A DNA stretch of 64,000 nucleotides from Prochlorococcus sp. AG-402-A04 (GTDB lineage: Bacteria > Cyanobacteriota > Cyanobacteriia > PCC-6307 > Cyanobiaceae): assembly GCA_003278045.1 (NCBI GenBank), contig QCHG01000001.1, positions 1-64,000 of the forward strand, in the 5' to 3' direction. Both the position numbers and the translations under genes were made by a program. Below are positions 28,652-40,263 of this stretch, piece after piece (the stretch's first letter is position 1; every line of letters starts with the position of its first letter). The notes beneath the pieces are model-generated. The model saw only the letters and a program-made list of their open reading frames with translations. It did no database searches and had not been told where the DNA came from.

Positions 28652-29551
28652 TTAGCTTAAAAAAGACTCTATTTTAATTATTGCATCTTTTAGCAGGTTT
28701 TTGTTATTAAGCCAAAGAGGATTATTTTTATTACGAAACCAAGTTTTTTGTCTTTTGGCAAATTGGATTGTTTTTGTCGCTGTCAACTCAATCGCTTTTT
28801 CAATTGTTGAACGGTTATTTAAAACATCCTTAGCTTCTCGATAGCCAATCGTTTCTAAGATTGGTAAATCAAATCCGTATTTAGAGATAAGGTGGTTAGT
28901 CTCCTCAATAATTCCAGATAAAAACATATTTTTTGTTCTTTGAAAAATTCTTTCTTTTAAATTGTCTCTATCTATTCCAAGCTCTAGGATTTTCCAGTTA
29001 GGCGGTTTTTGAAGATTTAGAGTTGACAAAGGTTTACCCGTTACGTAAAAGACTTCTAAGGCTCTTATTGTTCTAATGTGGTCAGCAAAATTGATTTTTT
29101 TTGTTGATAATGGATCACAATTTTTTAACAGGTCCCAACATTTTTCCTGACCAAGTTCTTCTAATTGTTTTCTGAAATTATTTTGAGGAGGGACATCTGG
29201 TACAAAAAATCCTTTTGTTATTGAATTCATATACAACCCACTTCCTCCAACAAGAAAAGGTAAGTTATCTTGTTTAATTTGTCTCTTAATAGATTTTTGA
29301 GCTATTTCTTGAAATTGCTTTACATTAATTGGATTGATTGGTTCCTCAATATCTATTAAAAAATGCTTTATTTTTTTTTGTTGGATTTTAGAAGGCTTGG
29401 CTGTTCCAATATCCATGGACTTATAAATTTGCCTTGAATCGATATTGTGTATATGAGTTTTAAAATATTCTGCAATTTCAATAGCCAATTCTGTTTTTCC
29501 ACTTGCAGTAGGCCCAATTAAAATTATTACATGAGGTAGATATGATGACAT
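28652..29551 (-). CDS. miaA: tRNA dimethylallyltransferase
   Basis: A 299-residue enzyme that adds a dimethylallyl group to A37 of tRNAs reading codons that begin with U. The P-loop is GPTASGKT at 13-20, [16 protein letters not shown] binds substrate, and the C-terminal [10 protein letters not shown] contacts tRNA. Length matches the family. It precedes infC, both serving translation, and diverges from gyrB with 150 bases between. Confidence 0.96.
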   Translation of the reverse strand: MSSYLPHVIILIGPTASGKTELAIEIAEYFKTHIHNIDSRQIYKSMDIGTAKPSKIQQKKIKHFLIDIEEPINPINVKQFQEIAQKSIKRQIKQDNLPFLVGGSGLYMNSITKGFFVPDVPPQNNFRKQLEELGQEKCWDLLKNCDPLSTKKINFADHIRTIRALEVFYVTGKPLSTLNLQKPPNWKILELGIDRDNLKERIFQRTKNMFLSGIIEETNHLISKYGFDLPILETIGYREAKDVLNNRSTIEKAIELTATKTIQFAKRQKTWFRNKNNPLWLNNKNLLKDAIIKIESFLS

Positions 29552-29701
29552 ATGAATTTCTGAAGAAAAGAATATTAGCTATATAATTAAAGTAATTAAA
29601 TTTTTCATTGACTTCGAGCCTTTATCTTATTACGGTGGTAAGTTTAATGAAATACCTTTTAAAAATAACATTTTAAAAGTCTAATATTTTTTTTATATTA
29701 A

Positions 29702-31995
<2,294 letters not shown>

Positions 31996-31998
31996 ATT

Positions 31999-32370
31999 TT
32001 GGATTTTAGTTCAATAATTATAATTTTACTGGGCAGTACTTTTGGATTAATACTAAGAATATTCATACAAAATAATTTTAAAAAAACTATAGGCTTCGAT
32101 ATTCAAAATACTTCAATAGTAAATTTTTTATCATCTTTTTTATTAGGACTTTTAGTAGCTTTAAATTTTACTAATAATAAAATATTAGTTTTATTTTATA
32201 GTGGTTTTTTAGGATGTTTTAGTACATTTTCTTCTTTTATATATCAACTATTTGAATTATTTAAAAAGAGAAAATTCCTAAGATTATTTTACCACTATAT
32301 TGAAGTGATAATTTTTTCATTCCTATTCTTTTATTTGGGTTATTTTCTTATTGAGTTTTTTTTAAAGTGA
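31999..32370 (+). CDS. crcB: CrcB fluoride channel, first of a pair
   Basis: A 123-residue protein with four transmembrane helices. The family signature is seen as SGFLGCFSTFSSF near residues 73-85, and VNFLSSFLLG occupies the place of the usual Asn/Gly helix-2 motif. CrcB (Fluc) channels let fluoride leave the cell and work as dual-topology dimers; a tandem gene pair normally makes a heterodimer of opposite orientations. The start is TTG at 31999, chosen because it opens helix 1 and lies three bases after the previous stop. Its stop overlaps the second crcB by four bases. Confidence 0.85.
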   Translation: MDFSSIIIILLGSTFGLILRIFIQNNFKKTIGFDIQNTSIVNFLSSFLLGLLVALNFTNNKILVLFYSGFLGCFSTFSSFIYQLFELFKKRKFLRLFYHYIEVIIFSFLFFYLGYFLIEFFLK

Positions 32371-32696
32371 AAATAAAAAATTTTATTTATATTCTTTTAG
32401 CCGCTTACCTAGCTACTTTTTTAAGATTATTTATAAATAATAATTTTTTAATTTCAATAATTGGATCATTTTTAGTTGGTTTTTTTATTAGTAAAAGATT
32501 AAGTTATTCAACTGAAAAAATTTTATTGAGTGGTTTTTTTTCTTGCTTTACATCCTTTAGCGGATTTATATATTTTTTGTACACAATTTTAAATCAAGCG
32601 GATTGGATAAAATTTATAATTTTTTTTAATTTAATCATTATCGTAAATTTATTCACAATGCTTTTCGGGTTCTGGATAAGTAGAAAAATTACTTAG
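32367..32696 (+). CDS. crcB: CrcB fluoride channel, second of a pair
   Basis: A 109-residue four-helix protein, more diverged than its partner. IIGSFLVGFF and LSGFFSCFTSFSGF carry the same helix-2 and helix-3 motifs. The GTG start at 32367 overlaps the previous stop (GTGA), so translation is coupled, as expected for the two halves of a heterodimeric fluoride channel. The region is very A+T-rich and dominated by Phe, Ile and Leu codons, which makes the helices easy to see but the family call less sharp than for the first copy. Confidence 0.8.
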   Translation: MKIKNFIYILLAAYLATFLRLFINNNFLISIIGSFLVGFFISKRLSYSTEKILLSGFFSCFTSFSGFIYFLYTILNQADWIKFIIFFNLIIIVNLFTMLFGFWISRKIT

Positions 32697-32739
32697 ATTT
32701 CATATAATGATGTAGTTACTTTGATAACGGATTATATTT

Positions 32740-34146
32740 ATGAATGACAATAATCTTGAAAAATTTACATCGTTATCTTCAGATTTAAGTACAAGAGAAA
32801 ACATTACTATTCAACTTGAGCAATTGCTCATCGCAGGAAATTATGATGAGGCAAAGTTACTTTTAGAGCCTTCGCAACCTGTTGATATTGCAGATGCTAT
32901 CGGAAGCCTTCCACTAATATTGCAGGCATTAGCATTTCGACTATTAAAGAAAAATGAAGCAATTGAGGTTTATGAATATTTAGATCCAGTAGTTCAGCAA
33001 ACTTTATTAGAAAGACTTCGTTCAGGAGAGGTCTTAGAAATCGTTGAAAAAATGTCTCCAGATGATAGGGTTCAACTTTTTGATGAATTACCTGCAAAAG
33101 TTGTTCGAAAATTTTTGTCTGCTCTTAGTCCTGGTGAAAGGAAAGTAACAGCTGAATTACTTGGATATGAGCCTGAAACTGCTGGAAGATTAATGACAAC
33201 TGAATTCATAGACCTTAAAGAGATGCAAACAGCAGCTGATGCTCTTTCTTTAGTTAGAAAAAGAGCTCCATTTACTGAAACTATTTATAGCTTATATGTT
33301 ACAGATAAAGAAAGACATTTAACTGGTATTCTCTCTTTAAGAGACCTTGTCACTGCTGATCCCTCTAAGCCAATTGGTGACGTTATGACAAGAGATGTAG
33401 TTAATATATCTACTAATACGAATCAAGAAGAGGTCGCTAGAGCAATACAAAGATATGATTTCTTAGCTCTACCAGTCGTTGATAAAGAAAAAAGACTGGT
33501 TGGGATAGTAACTGTTGATGATTTAATTGATGTCATAGAACAAGAAGCAACAAGAGACATTTACGCAGCGGGGGCAGTACAACTAGGAGATGAAGATGAT
33601 TATTTCCAAAGTAGTTTGTTTACAATTGCTAGAAGAAGAATTTTATGGTTATTAATTTTGGTTTTGGCAAATGGTTTAACGACAAAAGTTATAGCTATGA
33701 ATGATCAAATATTAAAAGAAATAGTCTTATTAGCTGCATTTATTCCACTACTTATTGGTACTGGGGGGAATGTTGGTGCTCAAAGTTCAACGGTTGTTAT
33801 TAGAGGTTTAAGTACTCAAAAATTGAAGTCTCTGGGGGCTATTAAGGCAGTAGTTAAGGAGGCAATCACAGGCGCTCTTTTAGGTGTTTTAATGATGCTG
33901 GTAGTATTTCCCTTCGCTTGGTGGCAAGGAGAAGGGCCTTTAATTGCCTCAGCGGTGGGGATAAGTTTAATATCCATAACAACTTTAGCTGCTACAACAG
34001 GAGCGATTCTCCCTTTATTGTTTGACAGAATGAAATTGGATCCAGCTTTAATGTCCTCACCTTTCATTACAACCGTCACTGATATTGCAGGTGTATTTAT
34101 TTATCTCAGTACAGCAAAATGGCTATTAATTTCATCATTGGCCTAA
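32740..34146 (+). CDS. mgtE: Magnesium transporter MgtE
   Basis: A 468-residue Mg2+ channel. The N-terminal helical MgtE_N domain (about 30-145) has VEKMSPDDRVQLFDELP, the paired CBS domains (about 150-275) contain DVMTRDVVNIS and LVGIVTVDDLIDVIEQEATRD, and five transmembrane helices follow from about 300, including PLLIGTGGNVGAQSSTVVIRGL, part of the conserved pore region. The cytosolic domains sense Mg2+ and close the pore. It starts 43 bases after the crcB pair; both are ion channels, but a functional link is not implied. Confidence 0.95.
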   Translation: MNDNNLEKFTSLSSDLSTRENITIQLEQLLIAGNYDEAKLLLEPSQPVDIADAIGSLPLILQALAFRLLKKNEAIEVYEYLDPVVQQTLLERLRSGEVLEIVEKMSPDDRVQLFDELPAKVVRKFLSALSPGERKVTAELLGYEPETAGRLMTTEFIDLKEMQTAADALSLVRKRAPFTETIYSLYVTDKERHLTGILSLRDLVTADPSKPIGDVMTRDVVNISTNTNQEEVARAIQRYDFLALPVVDKEKRLVGIVTVDDLIDVIEQEATRDIYAAGAVQLGDEDDYFQSSLFTIARRRILWLLILVLANGLTTKVIAMNDQILKEIVLLAAFIPLLIGTGGNVGAQSSTVVIRGLSTQKLKSLGAIKAVVKEAITGALLGVLMMLVVFPFAWWQGEGPLIASAVGISLISITTLAATTGAILPLLFDRMKLDPALMSSPFITTVTDIAGVFIYLSTAKWLLISSLA

Positions 34147-34166
34147 ATAGACTAGGTATTTATTCT

Positions 34167-34193
34167 CATTTTTGTAAAAATGTGGATTTTTTT
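34167..34193 (+). terminator. Possible weak terminator after mgtE
   Basis: CATTTT-TGTA-AAAATG forms a 6-bp A+T-rich hairpin, followed after four bases by seven T residues. Position after mgtE fits, but the stem is weak and the T run is offset, so the call is tentative. Confidence 0.3.
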
Positions 34194-34213
34194 GTTTAAC
34201 TTTACATTTCTTA

Positions 34214-35248
34214 ATGGTATTGTTTACAAAACATCATTCAACTTTCATGTCTTCTGAAACAATAAGTGAAAATAAACTAGCGTCAATCGCGCATATAAAA
34301 GCTAGTAATGATGTTGATCTTGTTCGGTCATACTTAAGAGATATAGGTAGAGTTCCGCTACTTTCTCATGAGCAAGAAATTACTCTAGGTAGACAAGTTC
34401 AAGAGTACATGGAAGTTGAAAGAAAAGAATTAGAAATTATTGAATTAACAGGAGATAAGCCTAGTATTGATGAATTATCTAACAAATTAAATTTATCTTC
34501 CTCCATTATTAAGAAAAGATTGAGAGCAGGACAGAGAGCTAAAGAAAGAATGGTCGCAGCGAATTTAAGATTGGTAGTAAGCGTTGCAAAAAAATATACA
34601 AAAAGAAATATGGAACTTTTAGATTTAATTCAGGAGGGAACTATTGGATTGGTCAGGGGAGTTGAAAAATTTGATCCAGCAAGAGGTTATAAGTTTTCAA
34701 CATATGCATACTGGTGGATTAGACAAGGTATTACAAGAGCAATAGCTGAAAAAAGTCGGGCGATAAGGTTACCAATTCACATTACTGAAATGTTGAATAA
34801 GTTAAAAAAAGGTCAAAGAGAGCTCAGTCAAGAAATGTCTAGAACTCCAACGGTAAGTGAACTTGCAAAATACGTAGAGCTTCCGGAAGAAGATGTTAAG
34901 GATTTGATGTGCAAAGCTGGACAGCCAGTGAGTCTTGAAACCAAAGTTGGTGATGGGGAAGATACTGTTTTATTAGATTTACTTGCAGGGGGTGAGGATT
35001 TGCCAGATGAACAAATAGAGATGGATTGCATGAGAGGTGATCTGCATTCTCTTTTACATCAATTGCCTGATCTGCAATGTAGAGTTTTAAGAATGCGATA
35101 TGGAATGGATGGTGACGAGCCAATGTCTCTTACAGGTATAGGAAGGGTTCTAGGGATAAGTAGGGATCGAGTAAGAAACCTAGAGAGAGATGGATTAAGA
35201 GGTTTGAGAAGACTTAGTGATAATGTAGAAGCTTATTTTGTTTCTTGA
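34214..35248 (+). CDS. Group 2 (RpoD-like) RNA polymerase sigma factor
   Basis: A 344-residue sigma-70 family factor. Region 1.2 starts at DLVRSYLRDIGRVPLLS, region 2 has NLRLVVSVAKKYT, LLDLIQEGTIGLVRGVEKFDP and YAYWWIRQGI, region 3 follows, and region 4 ends RDRVRNLERDGLRGLRRL. There is no long region 1.1, so it is a group 2 (non-essential, stress or light responsive) factor rather than the primary SigA. The start may instead be ATG at 34247, since the first 11 residues look unconserved. Its last 16 bases overlap the convergent hydrolase gene. Confidence 0.92.
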   Translation: MVLFTKHHSTFMSSETISENKLASIAHIKASNDVDLVRSYLRDIGRVPLLSHEQEITLGRQVQEYMEVERKELEIIELTGDKPSIDELSNKLNLSSSIIKKRLRAGQRAKERMVAANLRLVVSVAKKYTKRNMELLDLIQEGTIGLVRGVEKFDPARGYKFSTYAYWWIRQGITRAIAEKSRAIRLPIHITEMLNKLKKGQRELSQEMSRTPTVSELAKYVELPEEDVKDLMCKAGQPVSLETKVGDGEDTVLLDLLAGGEDLPDEQIEMDCMRGDLHSLLHQLPDLQCRVLRMRYGMDGDEPMSLTGIGRVLGISRDRVRNLERDGLRGLRRLSDNVEAYFVS

Positions 35249-36147
35249 ATAAATTCATTTATTAACCTATTCGTTTTTTCAGGTTCTTCATCATGAGGAC
35301 AGTGCCCAGCTTCATTAATAATATCTAATCTTTTAATATTCCTGAATTGTTGCTTCCAATCTCTTGCTTCATTTAAAGATTCCCAAGGATCTTTCTCACC
35401 CCATATCAATTGGATTGGAGCATTAACTTTATCAAAAAGGTCAGTCGCAAGATAGTCATCAAATAAGTTAATAAAACCACGAAAAGCTTCTTTAGAATTT
35501 TTCCTTTGAGAGGGTTTATAAAGTATTTCGATTAATTCTTTATCGATATTTTTTCCGGAAGGGTAAGCTTGTTCAAGTATTTTCTTTATAACTTTTGGAT
35601 TAGCGGCTCTTTTAAAAAGTGTATTACTAATTACTCTTTGTCTGACTATCGTTTTAAGGACGGGTCTCAGTATATTCATTAAGATATCACTTTTTTTTAA
35701 ACGTTTATCATCCATAGTTCTTTGTGCACAATCAATTAAAATGACACCTTTGCAATAATCTTTCAGGATTTCAGCAGCTTTCAATGCAATAACACCACCA
35801 ATTGAATTTCCCACCAAGTAAACAGGAGATTTTATTACCTCTGCACAAAATGTTGATACTTGATTACCCCATAAGTCAAATGAATATTTAATTGAGTTTT
35901 CTTTTTCAGGTTCGTAATTTAATAAAGCACTAGGTTGACTACTTTCTCCAAATCCTAATAAGTCAATTGCATAGCAGTTAGAAAATTTACCAAGAAAATC
36001 TTGATTATTTCTCCAGTGGTTTTTTGATGCTCCAAATCCATGAACTAATAAAATTTTAATATTTTTTTCAGAAGTAGATTCTTTGGATAAAGACCAAGAA
36101 ATTTTCCAATTTTTCCACTTCCAAGTTTCAGATTTATTTAGAGACAC
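35233..36147 (-). CDS. Alpha/beta hydrolase
   Basis: A 304-residue alpha/beta-hydrolase fold enzyme. The oxyanion segment is HGFGASKNHW from residue 36, the nucleophile elbow GNSIGG has S115, the acid is likely in WGEKDPW, and the histidine in AGHCPHDEEP. No signal peptide is seen. Substrate is unknown; similar cyanobacterial enzymes are annotated loosely as esterases, haloperoxidases or epoxide-hydrolase-like. It resembles the partial hydrolase at the right edge of the window. The 3' end overlaps the sigma factor by 16 bases. Confidence 0.85.
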   Translation of the reverse strand: MSLNKSETWKWKNWKISWSLSKESTSEKNIKILLVHGFGASKNHWRNNQDFLGKFSNCYAIDLLGFGESSQPSALLNYEPEKENSIKYSFDLWGNQVSTFCAEVIKSPVYLVGNSIGGVIALKAAEILKDYCKGVILIDCAQRTMDDKRLKKSDILMNILRPVLKTIVRQRVISNTLFKRAANPKVIKKILEQAYPSGKNIDKELIEILYKPSQRKNSKEAFRGFINLFDDYLATDLFDKVNAPIQLIWGEKDPWESLNEARDWKQQFRNIKRLDIINEAGHCPHDEEPEKTNRLINEFIQETK

Positions 36148-36236
36148 TATTAATATGATTTTAATTAAACTTTAATTCAAAAAAAAAATATTTGTTTTTA
36201 ATAAATTATTCTTAGTTAAGGAAAAGCGTTCATTTC

Positions 36237-37235
36237 ATGAAAAAGAAAAAGGTCATATGTATTGGAGAGGCTTTAATAGACAGAATCAGAAATAAGTCAA
36301 ATCAAGGATTTACAGATTTTTTTGGGGGTGCACCGGCTAATGTTGCTTGTGCATTAAGAAAATTAAGAATAGATTCAATATTTATAGGAAGTTTGGGTAA
36401 TGATGATTATGGGAAAAAATTTATTACGGAATTTGATCAATTGGGTGTTAATTTAGATTTCTTGCAAATAGATAATGATTCATCTACTCGCTTGGTTAAT
36501 GTAGATAGAAATCAATTTGGAGATCGTTTTTTTTCAGGATTTGAGAAAAGTTCTCATTCATGCTATGCAGATGAAGTTCTTAGTAAGAAATTAATAGAAA
36601 ATGAAATTTTAAATTTGGAGAAATCTTTTCTAGAAATAAAATATTTGGTTACAGGAACGATCTTATTATCATCTCCAATATCAGCAGAGACTCTTTTGTT
36701 TATTGTTGAACAAGCTAATAAATTTGAAGTCAAAATAGTTATTGATTTGAACTGGAGAGAGGTCTTTTGGGATCATTCAAGTTTTTCGTCAGAAATTAGT
36801 AAAGCCGCGAGATTTAATTTAATTAAGAATTTTTTAAATCATGCAAATGTTTTGAAGCTTGCTAAGGAAGAAGCAATTTTGTTTTTTGAGGATGATAATC
36901 CCTCGTTAATATCTCAACAATTATCGAATAGACCAGATGTAATAATAACAGATGGAAAAAATCCCGTTTTATGGTATATCAACGGATTGCAAGGAATTAC
37001 CGAACCTCCTACTTCACAAAAAATTGTTGATACAACTGGCGCAGGCGATGCTTTTCTAGCTGGCTTTATTTCAAAATTAATTTCTGCCGGCTATCCTTCA
37101 AATCAACTAGAGATAGAAGATTGCATTAAGTTCGCAGGTGTTTGTGGATTTTTAACTTGTCTTGGTGAGGGCGCCATCGAGCAACAGCCATCTTATGAGA
37201 AGGTTAATAAATTTTTTGGGTCTCTTATTTCGTAG
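36237..37235 (+). CDS. PfkB-family sugar kinase, probable fructokinase
   Basis: A 332-residue ribokinase-like kinase. The N-terminal region has CIGEALIDRI and the FGGAPANVACALRKL segment that binds sugar; the C-terminal motif DTTGAGDAF at 265-273 holds the anion hole and catalytic base D271. The GGAPANVA form is typical of fructokinases, so phosphorylation of fructose is likely, though other sugars are possible. Its 3' end overlaps tsaE by 43 bases on the opposite strand. It diverges from the hydrolase with 89 bases between. Confidence 0.87.
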   Translation: MKKKKVICIGEALIDRIRNKSNQGFTDFFGGAPANVACALRKLRIDSIFIGSLGNDDYGKKFITEFDQLGVNLDFLQIDNDSSTRLVNVDRNQFGDRFFSGFEKSSHSCYADEVLSKKLIENEILNLEKSFLEIKYLVTGTILLSSPISAETLLFIVEQANKFEVKIVIDLNWREVFWDHSSFSSEISKAARFNLIKNFLNHANVLKLAKEEAILFFEDDNPSLISQQLSNRPDVIITDGKNPVLWYINGLQGITEPPTSQKIVDTTGAGDAFLAGFISKLISAGYPSNQLEIEDCIKFAGVCGFLTCLGEGAIEQQPSYEKVNKFFGSLIS

Positions 37236-37642
37236 TTTCTTCCATAATTTTTTGCGTAACTAATTTCTATTTTCCAGAAATTATCAACTACTGGCTCTAT
37301 TAATTCTGGCCATTCAATAACTAAAATAGCTTGTTTTTGTATAGCCTCTTCTTCTTCTGAAAAAAAAACTTCTTTTGCTGAAGAAATATTTTCTAACCTG
37401 TACAAATCAAGGTGAATTAGTGGAATTTTCCCAGAGTTATAGTGATGCGATAAAGCAAATGTAGGGCTTGTAATGTCCTCAGAGATTGACAAGCCTTTAG
37501 CAATCCCCTGAACAAATGAAGTTTTCCCAGCCCCAATTGGACCCTGAATTAAGACAATTGATTGGGGATTTAATTTGAGTGAAAGTTTTTTTCCTAAATT
37601 TAAAGTTTCTTTTAAATTCTCAACAAACACAAAATTACCCAA
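37193..37642 (-). CDS. tsaE: tRNA threonylcarbamoyladenosine biosynthesis protein TsaE
   Basis: A 149-residue P-loop ATPase that works with TsaB and TsaD to make t6A37 in ANN-reading tRNAs. Walker A is GPIGAGKT at 34-41, SPTFALSHHYNSG follows as the switch region, and HLDLYRLE is the conserved Walker B part. The N-terminal half is fully typical; the C-terminus (NPKNLL-type tail) is encoded antisense to the kinase gene. It diverges from ahcY with only 39 bases between the two start codons. Confidence 0.94.
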   Translation of the reverse strand: MGNFVFVENLKETLNLGKKLSLKLNPQSIVLIQGPIGAGKTSFVQGIAKGLSISEDITSPTFALSHHYNSGKIPLIHLDLYRLENISSAKEVFFSEEEEAIQKQAILVIEWPELIEPVVDNFWKIEISYAKNYGRNYEIRDPKNLLTFS

Positions 37643-37681
37643 AAATCATTTATAGTTTAATAGGAAATATATTTACTAGAA

Positions 37682-39100
37682 ATGGTTATCGCGAATTCAG
37701 TTAAAACCTCTACACCTAATTACGTAATTGCTGATATCTCCTTGTCAGATTTTGGTCGTAAAGAAATTAAAATTGCAGAAACAGAAATGCCTGGACTAAT
37801 GGCACTAAGAGATAAATATCAATCTGAAAAGCCACTAAAAGGTGCAAAAATAGCTGGAAGTCTTCATATGACTATCCAGACAGCAGTTTTAATAGAAACT
37901 CTTGTTGATCTTGGTGCAGAAGTGAAATGGGCTTCATGTAATATTTTTTCAACTCAAGATCATGCGGCTGCAGCTATCGCAGATCAAGGAATTTCAGTAT
38001 ATGCAAAAAAAGGTGAAACTCTTGATGAATATTGGCAATATACCCACTATATCCTTGATTGGGGTTCAGACTCTCCAAATATGATTCTCGATGATGGAGG
38101 AGATGCAACTGGACTATTAATACTCGGTAGTAAAGCTGAAAAAGATTTATCTGTTTTAGATAATCCCAGTAATGAAGAAGAAATTGCCTTATTCAACTCT
38201 ATTAAAACCAAGTTAGAAAATGATAATGATTTCTATTCTAGAATCAAAAGTAATATCATTGGTGTCACTGAAGAAACTACAACGGGAGTCGCAAGACTTT
38301 ATCAACTTCAAAAGCAAAATTCTTTACCTTTCCCTGCTATCAACGTTAATGATTCAGTAACTAAGAGCAAATTTGATAATTTATATGGCTGCCGCGAATC
38401 TTTAGTTGATAGCATAAAGCGTGCAACTGACGTGATGATTGCTGGGAAGGTTGCATTAGTAATGGGTTTTGGAGATGTAGGTAAGGGTTCAGCACAGTCA
38501 TTACGTGGGCTTGGTGCAATTGTAAAAGTTGCTGAAGTTGATCCAATTTGCGCTCTTCAAGCAGCAATGGAAGGTTTTAGCGTTGTTACGCTAGATGATG
38601 TTGTGAAAGATATAGACATCTTTGTTACGGCTACTGGTAACTATCAAGTAATAACACATGAAAATCTTATCAAGATGAAGGATGAGGCCATAGTTTGTAA
38701 TATTGGACATTTCGATAATGAAATTGATGTAGCTTCTTTAAAAAATTATCAATGGGAAAATATTAAGCCTCAAGTTGATCACATAACTCTACCTAGTGGA
38801 AATAAAATTATTCTTTTAGCTGAAGGTAGATTAGTCAATTTAGGCTGTGCTACTGGCCACCCAAGCTTTGTTATGAGTAATTCTTTTACTAATCAAGTAT
38901 TAGCTCAAATAGAACTTTTCAATAAGTCAGAGCAATATGCTAAAGAGGTTTATGTTTTACCAAAACACTTAGATGAAATGGTAGCTAGATTGCATCTAAA
39001 TAAAATTGGTGCAAAATTAACAAAATTAACTAAAGAACAGGCTGATTATATTAATGTTTCTGTTGATGGACCTTATAAACCAGAACTTTATAGATACTAA
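37682..39100 (+). CDS. ahcY: Adenosylhomocysteinase
   Basis: A 472-residue NAD-dependent enzyme that splits S-adenosylhomocysteine into adenosine and homocysteine, removing the inhibitor of methyltransferases and recycling methionine. Substrate residues sit in [13 protein letters not shown] and [12 protein letters not shown], the NAD-binding loop is [10 protein letters not shown], and the C-terminus ends [10 protein letters not shown], the conserved tail that reaches the NAD site of the neighbouring subunit. The family-specific insert near 150-185 is present. A DedA gene follows after two bases. Confidence 0.97.
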   Translation: MVIANSVKTSTPNYVIADISLSDFGRKEIKIAETEMPGLMALRDKYQSEKPLKGAKIAGSLHMTIQTAVLIETLVDLGAEVKWASCNIFSTQDHAAAAIADQGISVYAKKGETLDEYWQYTHYILDWGSDSPNMILDDGGDATGLLILGSKAEKDLSVLDNPSNEEEIALFNSIKTKLENDNDFYSRIKSNIIGVTEETTTGVARLYQLQKQNSLPFPAINVNDSVTKSKFDNLYGCRESLVDSIKRATDVMIAGKVALVMGFGDVGKGSAQSLRGLGAIVKVAEVDPICALQAAMEGFSVVTLDDVVKDIDIFVTATGNYQVITHENLIKMKDEAIVCNIGHFDNEIDVASLKNYQWENIKPQVDHITLPSGNKIILLAEGRLVNLGCATGHPSFVMSNSFTNQVLAQIELFNKSEQYAKEVYVLPKHLDEMVARLHLNKIGAKLTKLTKEQADYINVSVDGPYKPELYRY

Positions 39101-39102
39101 GG

Positions 39103-39762
39103 TTGAGTTTAATTTTTATAAATTTTATTACTTCAATTCCTGATTACATCAGTATTGCTGTTGAGAAAAATTCAACAATTGCATATTTGACTATTTGTCT
39201 GGCTATGTTTTTAGAAAATATAATACCTCCAATCCCTTCTGAAATAATAATGCCATTGGGTGGTTTTTTTGTTTATCAACAAAAATTAAACTTTTATATT
39301 TTAGTTTTTTGGGGATTGCTTGGAACTATTTTAGGATCATTGCCTTGGTATTATTTAGGTAGATTAGTAAATGAAAAAAAGCTTTCAAATTTTCTAGATA
39401 AAAAAGGAAAATATCTTGGTATTTCTTCTAATGACCTAAATAAAAGTAAAAGGTGGTTTGATAAATATGGGGTTTCCTTAGTTTTTTGGGGCAGATTAGT
39501 ACCAGGCATAAGAACTTTAATTTCAGTTCCAGCTGGCATAGAACTTATGCCATTAAGAAAATTTTTGCTTTGGACTACATTTGGTAGCCTGATATGGGTA
39601 GCACTTCTTACTTATTCAGGGTATTTATTTGGTGAAAACTATCTAATTATTGAAACTTATTTAGATCAAATCAAATATGTTGTAAAGCCAATTTTAATTT
39701 TAATTTTCTTATATTTTTTTATAAAAATACTTATTAGATTTTTGAAACAAAATAGAGCTTAG
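39103..39762 (+). CDS. DedA/VTT-family membrane protein
   Basis: A 219-residue protein with about five hydrophobic segments. The DedA signature is clear: FLENIIPPIPSEIIMPLGGFF near the first reentrant helix and FWGRLVPGIRTLISVPAGIE in the second, with the conserved arginine pair and glycine. DedA proteins are thought to help move lipids or lipid carriers across the membrane using the proton gradient. The start is TTG at 39103, two bases after the ahcY stop, chosen because it gives a full first helix. The end overlaps ssb by four bases. Confidence 0.88.
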   Translation: MSLIFINFITSIPDYISIAVEKNSTIAYLTICLAMFLENIIPPIPSEIIMPLGGFFVYQQKLNFYILVFWGLLGTILGSLPWYYLGRLVNEKKLSNFLDKKGKYLGISSNDLNKSKRWFDKYGVSLVFWGRLVPGIRTLISVPAGIELMPLRKFLLWTTFGSLIWVALLTYSGYLFGENYLIIETYLDQIKYVVKPILILIFLYFFIKILIRFLKQNRA

Positions 39763-40154
39763 AAAGGAATTTCACTTGAGTTATTGCTGTTGGGATATTG
39801 GTTATTATCAGACTCTTTTCGCGAGCCTAGTAAGTTTAATCTATCTACCCTAACAACTGGTTTATATCTATCTTCTCCAGTATTTTTATCTTTCCAACTA
39901 TCAATTTTAAAGCTTCCTGTAATTCCAATTAATGATCCTTTTTTCACATAATCTGCTGCTATTTGTGCTTGCTTGCCCCAAATTTCTAAATTAAACCAAT
40001 CTGGCTCTTCATCTCTGCTTCTTCTGTTTACTGCAATTGTGAAATTCGCTACGATACTGCCTGATTCAAAATATCTGACATCCGGTTCTCTTCCTGCTCT
40101 GCCAACAAGGTTAATAGTGTTAATTTCCATAATTTTTTTTTTTATACTACTCAT
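39759..40154 (-). CDS. ssb: Single-stranded DNA-binding protein
   Basis: A 131-residue OB-fold protein that coats single-stranded DNA. NTINLVGRAGREPDVRY and FTIAVNRRSRDEEPDWFNLEIWGKQA are the DNA-binding strands, and the acidic partner-binding tip ends SSEIPF. The linker is short. Homologues usually begin at the methionine of MEINTINLVG, which would place the start at 40130; the longer start at 40154 has GGA a few bases upstream and was kept. It diverges from mreB with 109 bases between. Confidence 0.92.
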   Translation of the reverse strand: MSSIKKKIMEINTINLVGRAGREPDVRYFESGSIVANFTIAVNRRSRDEEPDWFNLEIWGKQAQIAADYVKKGSLIGITGSFKIDSWKDKNTGEDRYKPVVRVDRLNLLGSRKESDNNQYPNSNNSSEIPF

Positions 40155-40263
40155 ATTTCCAGATTTTGCTCAAAGTTTTACGTGCTATTCATAACTAAAG
40201 GACAGAATACCGAGAGCTTATCAAAAAATAGATATATTATTTATAAAAAAAGAAATTCTTATT

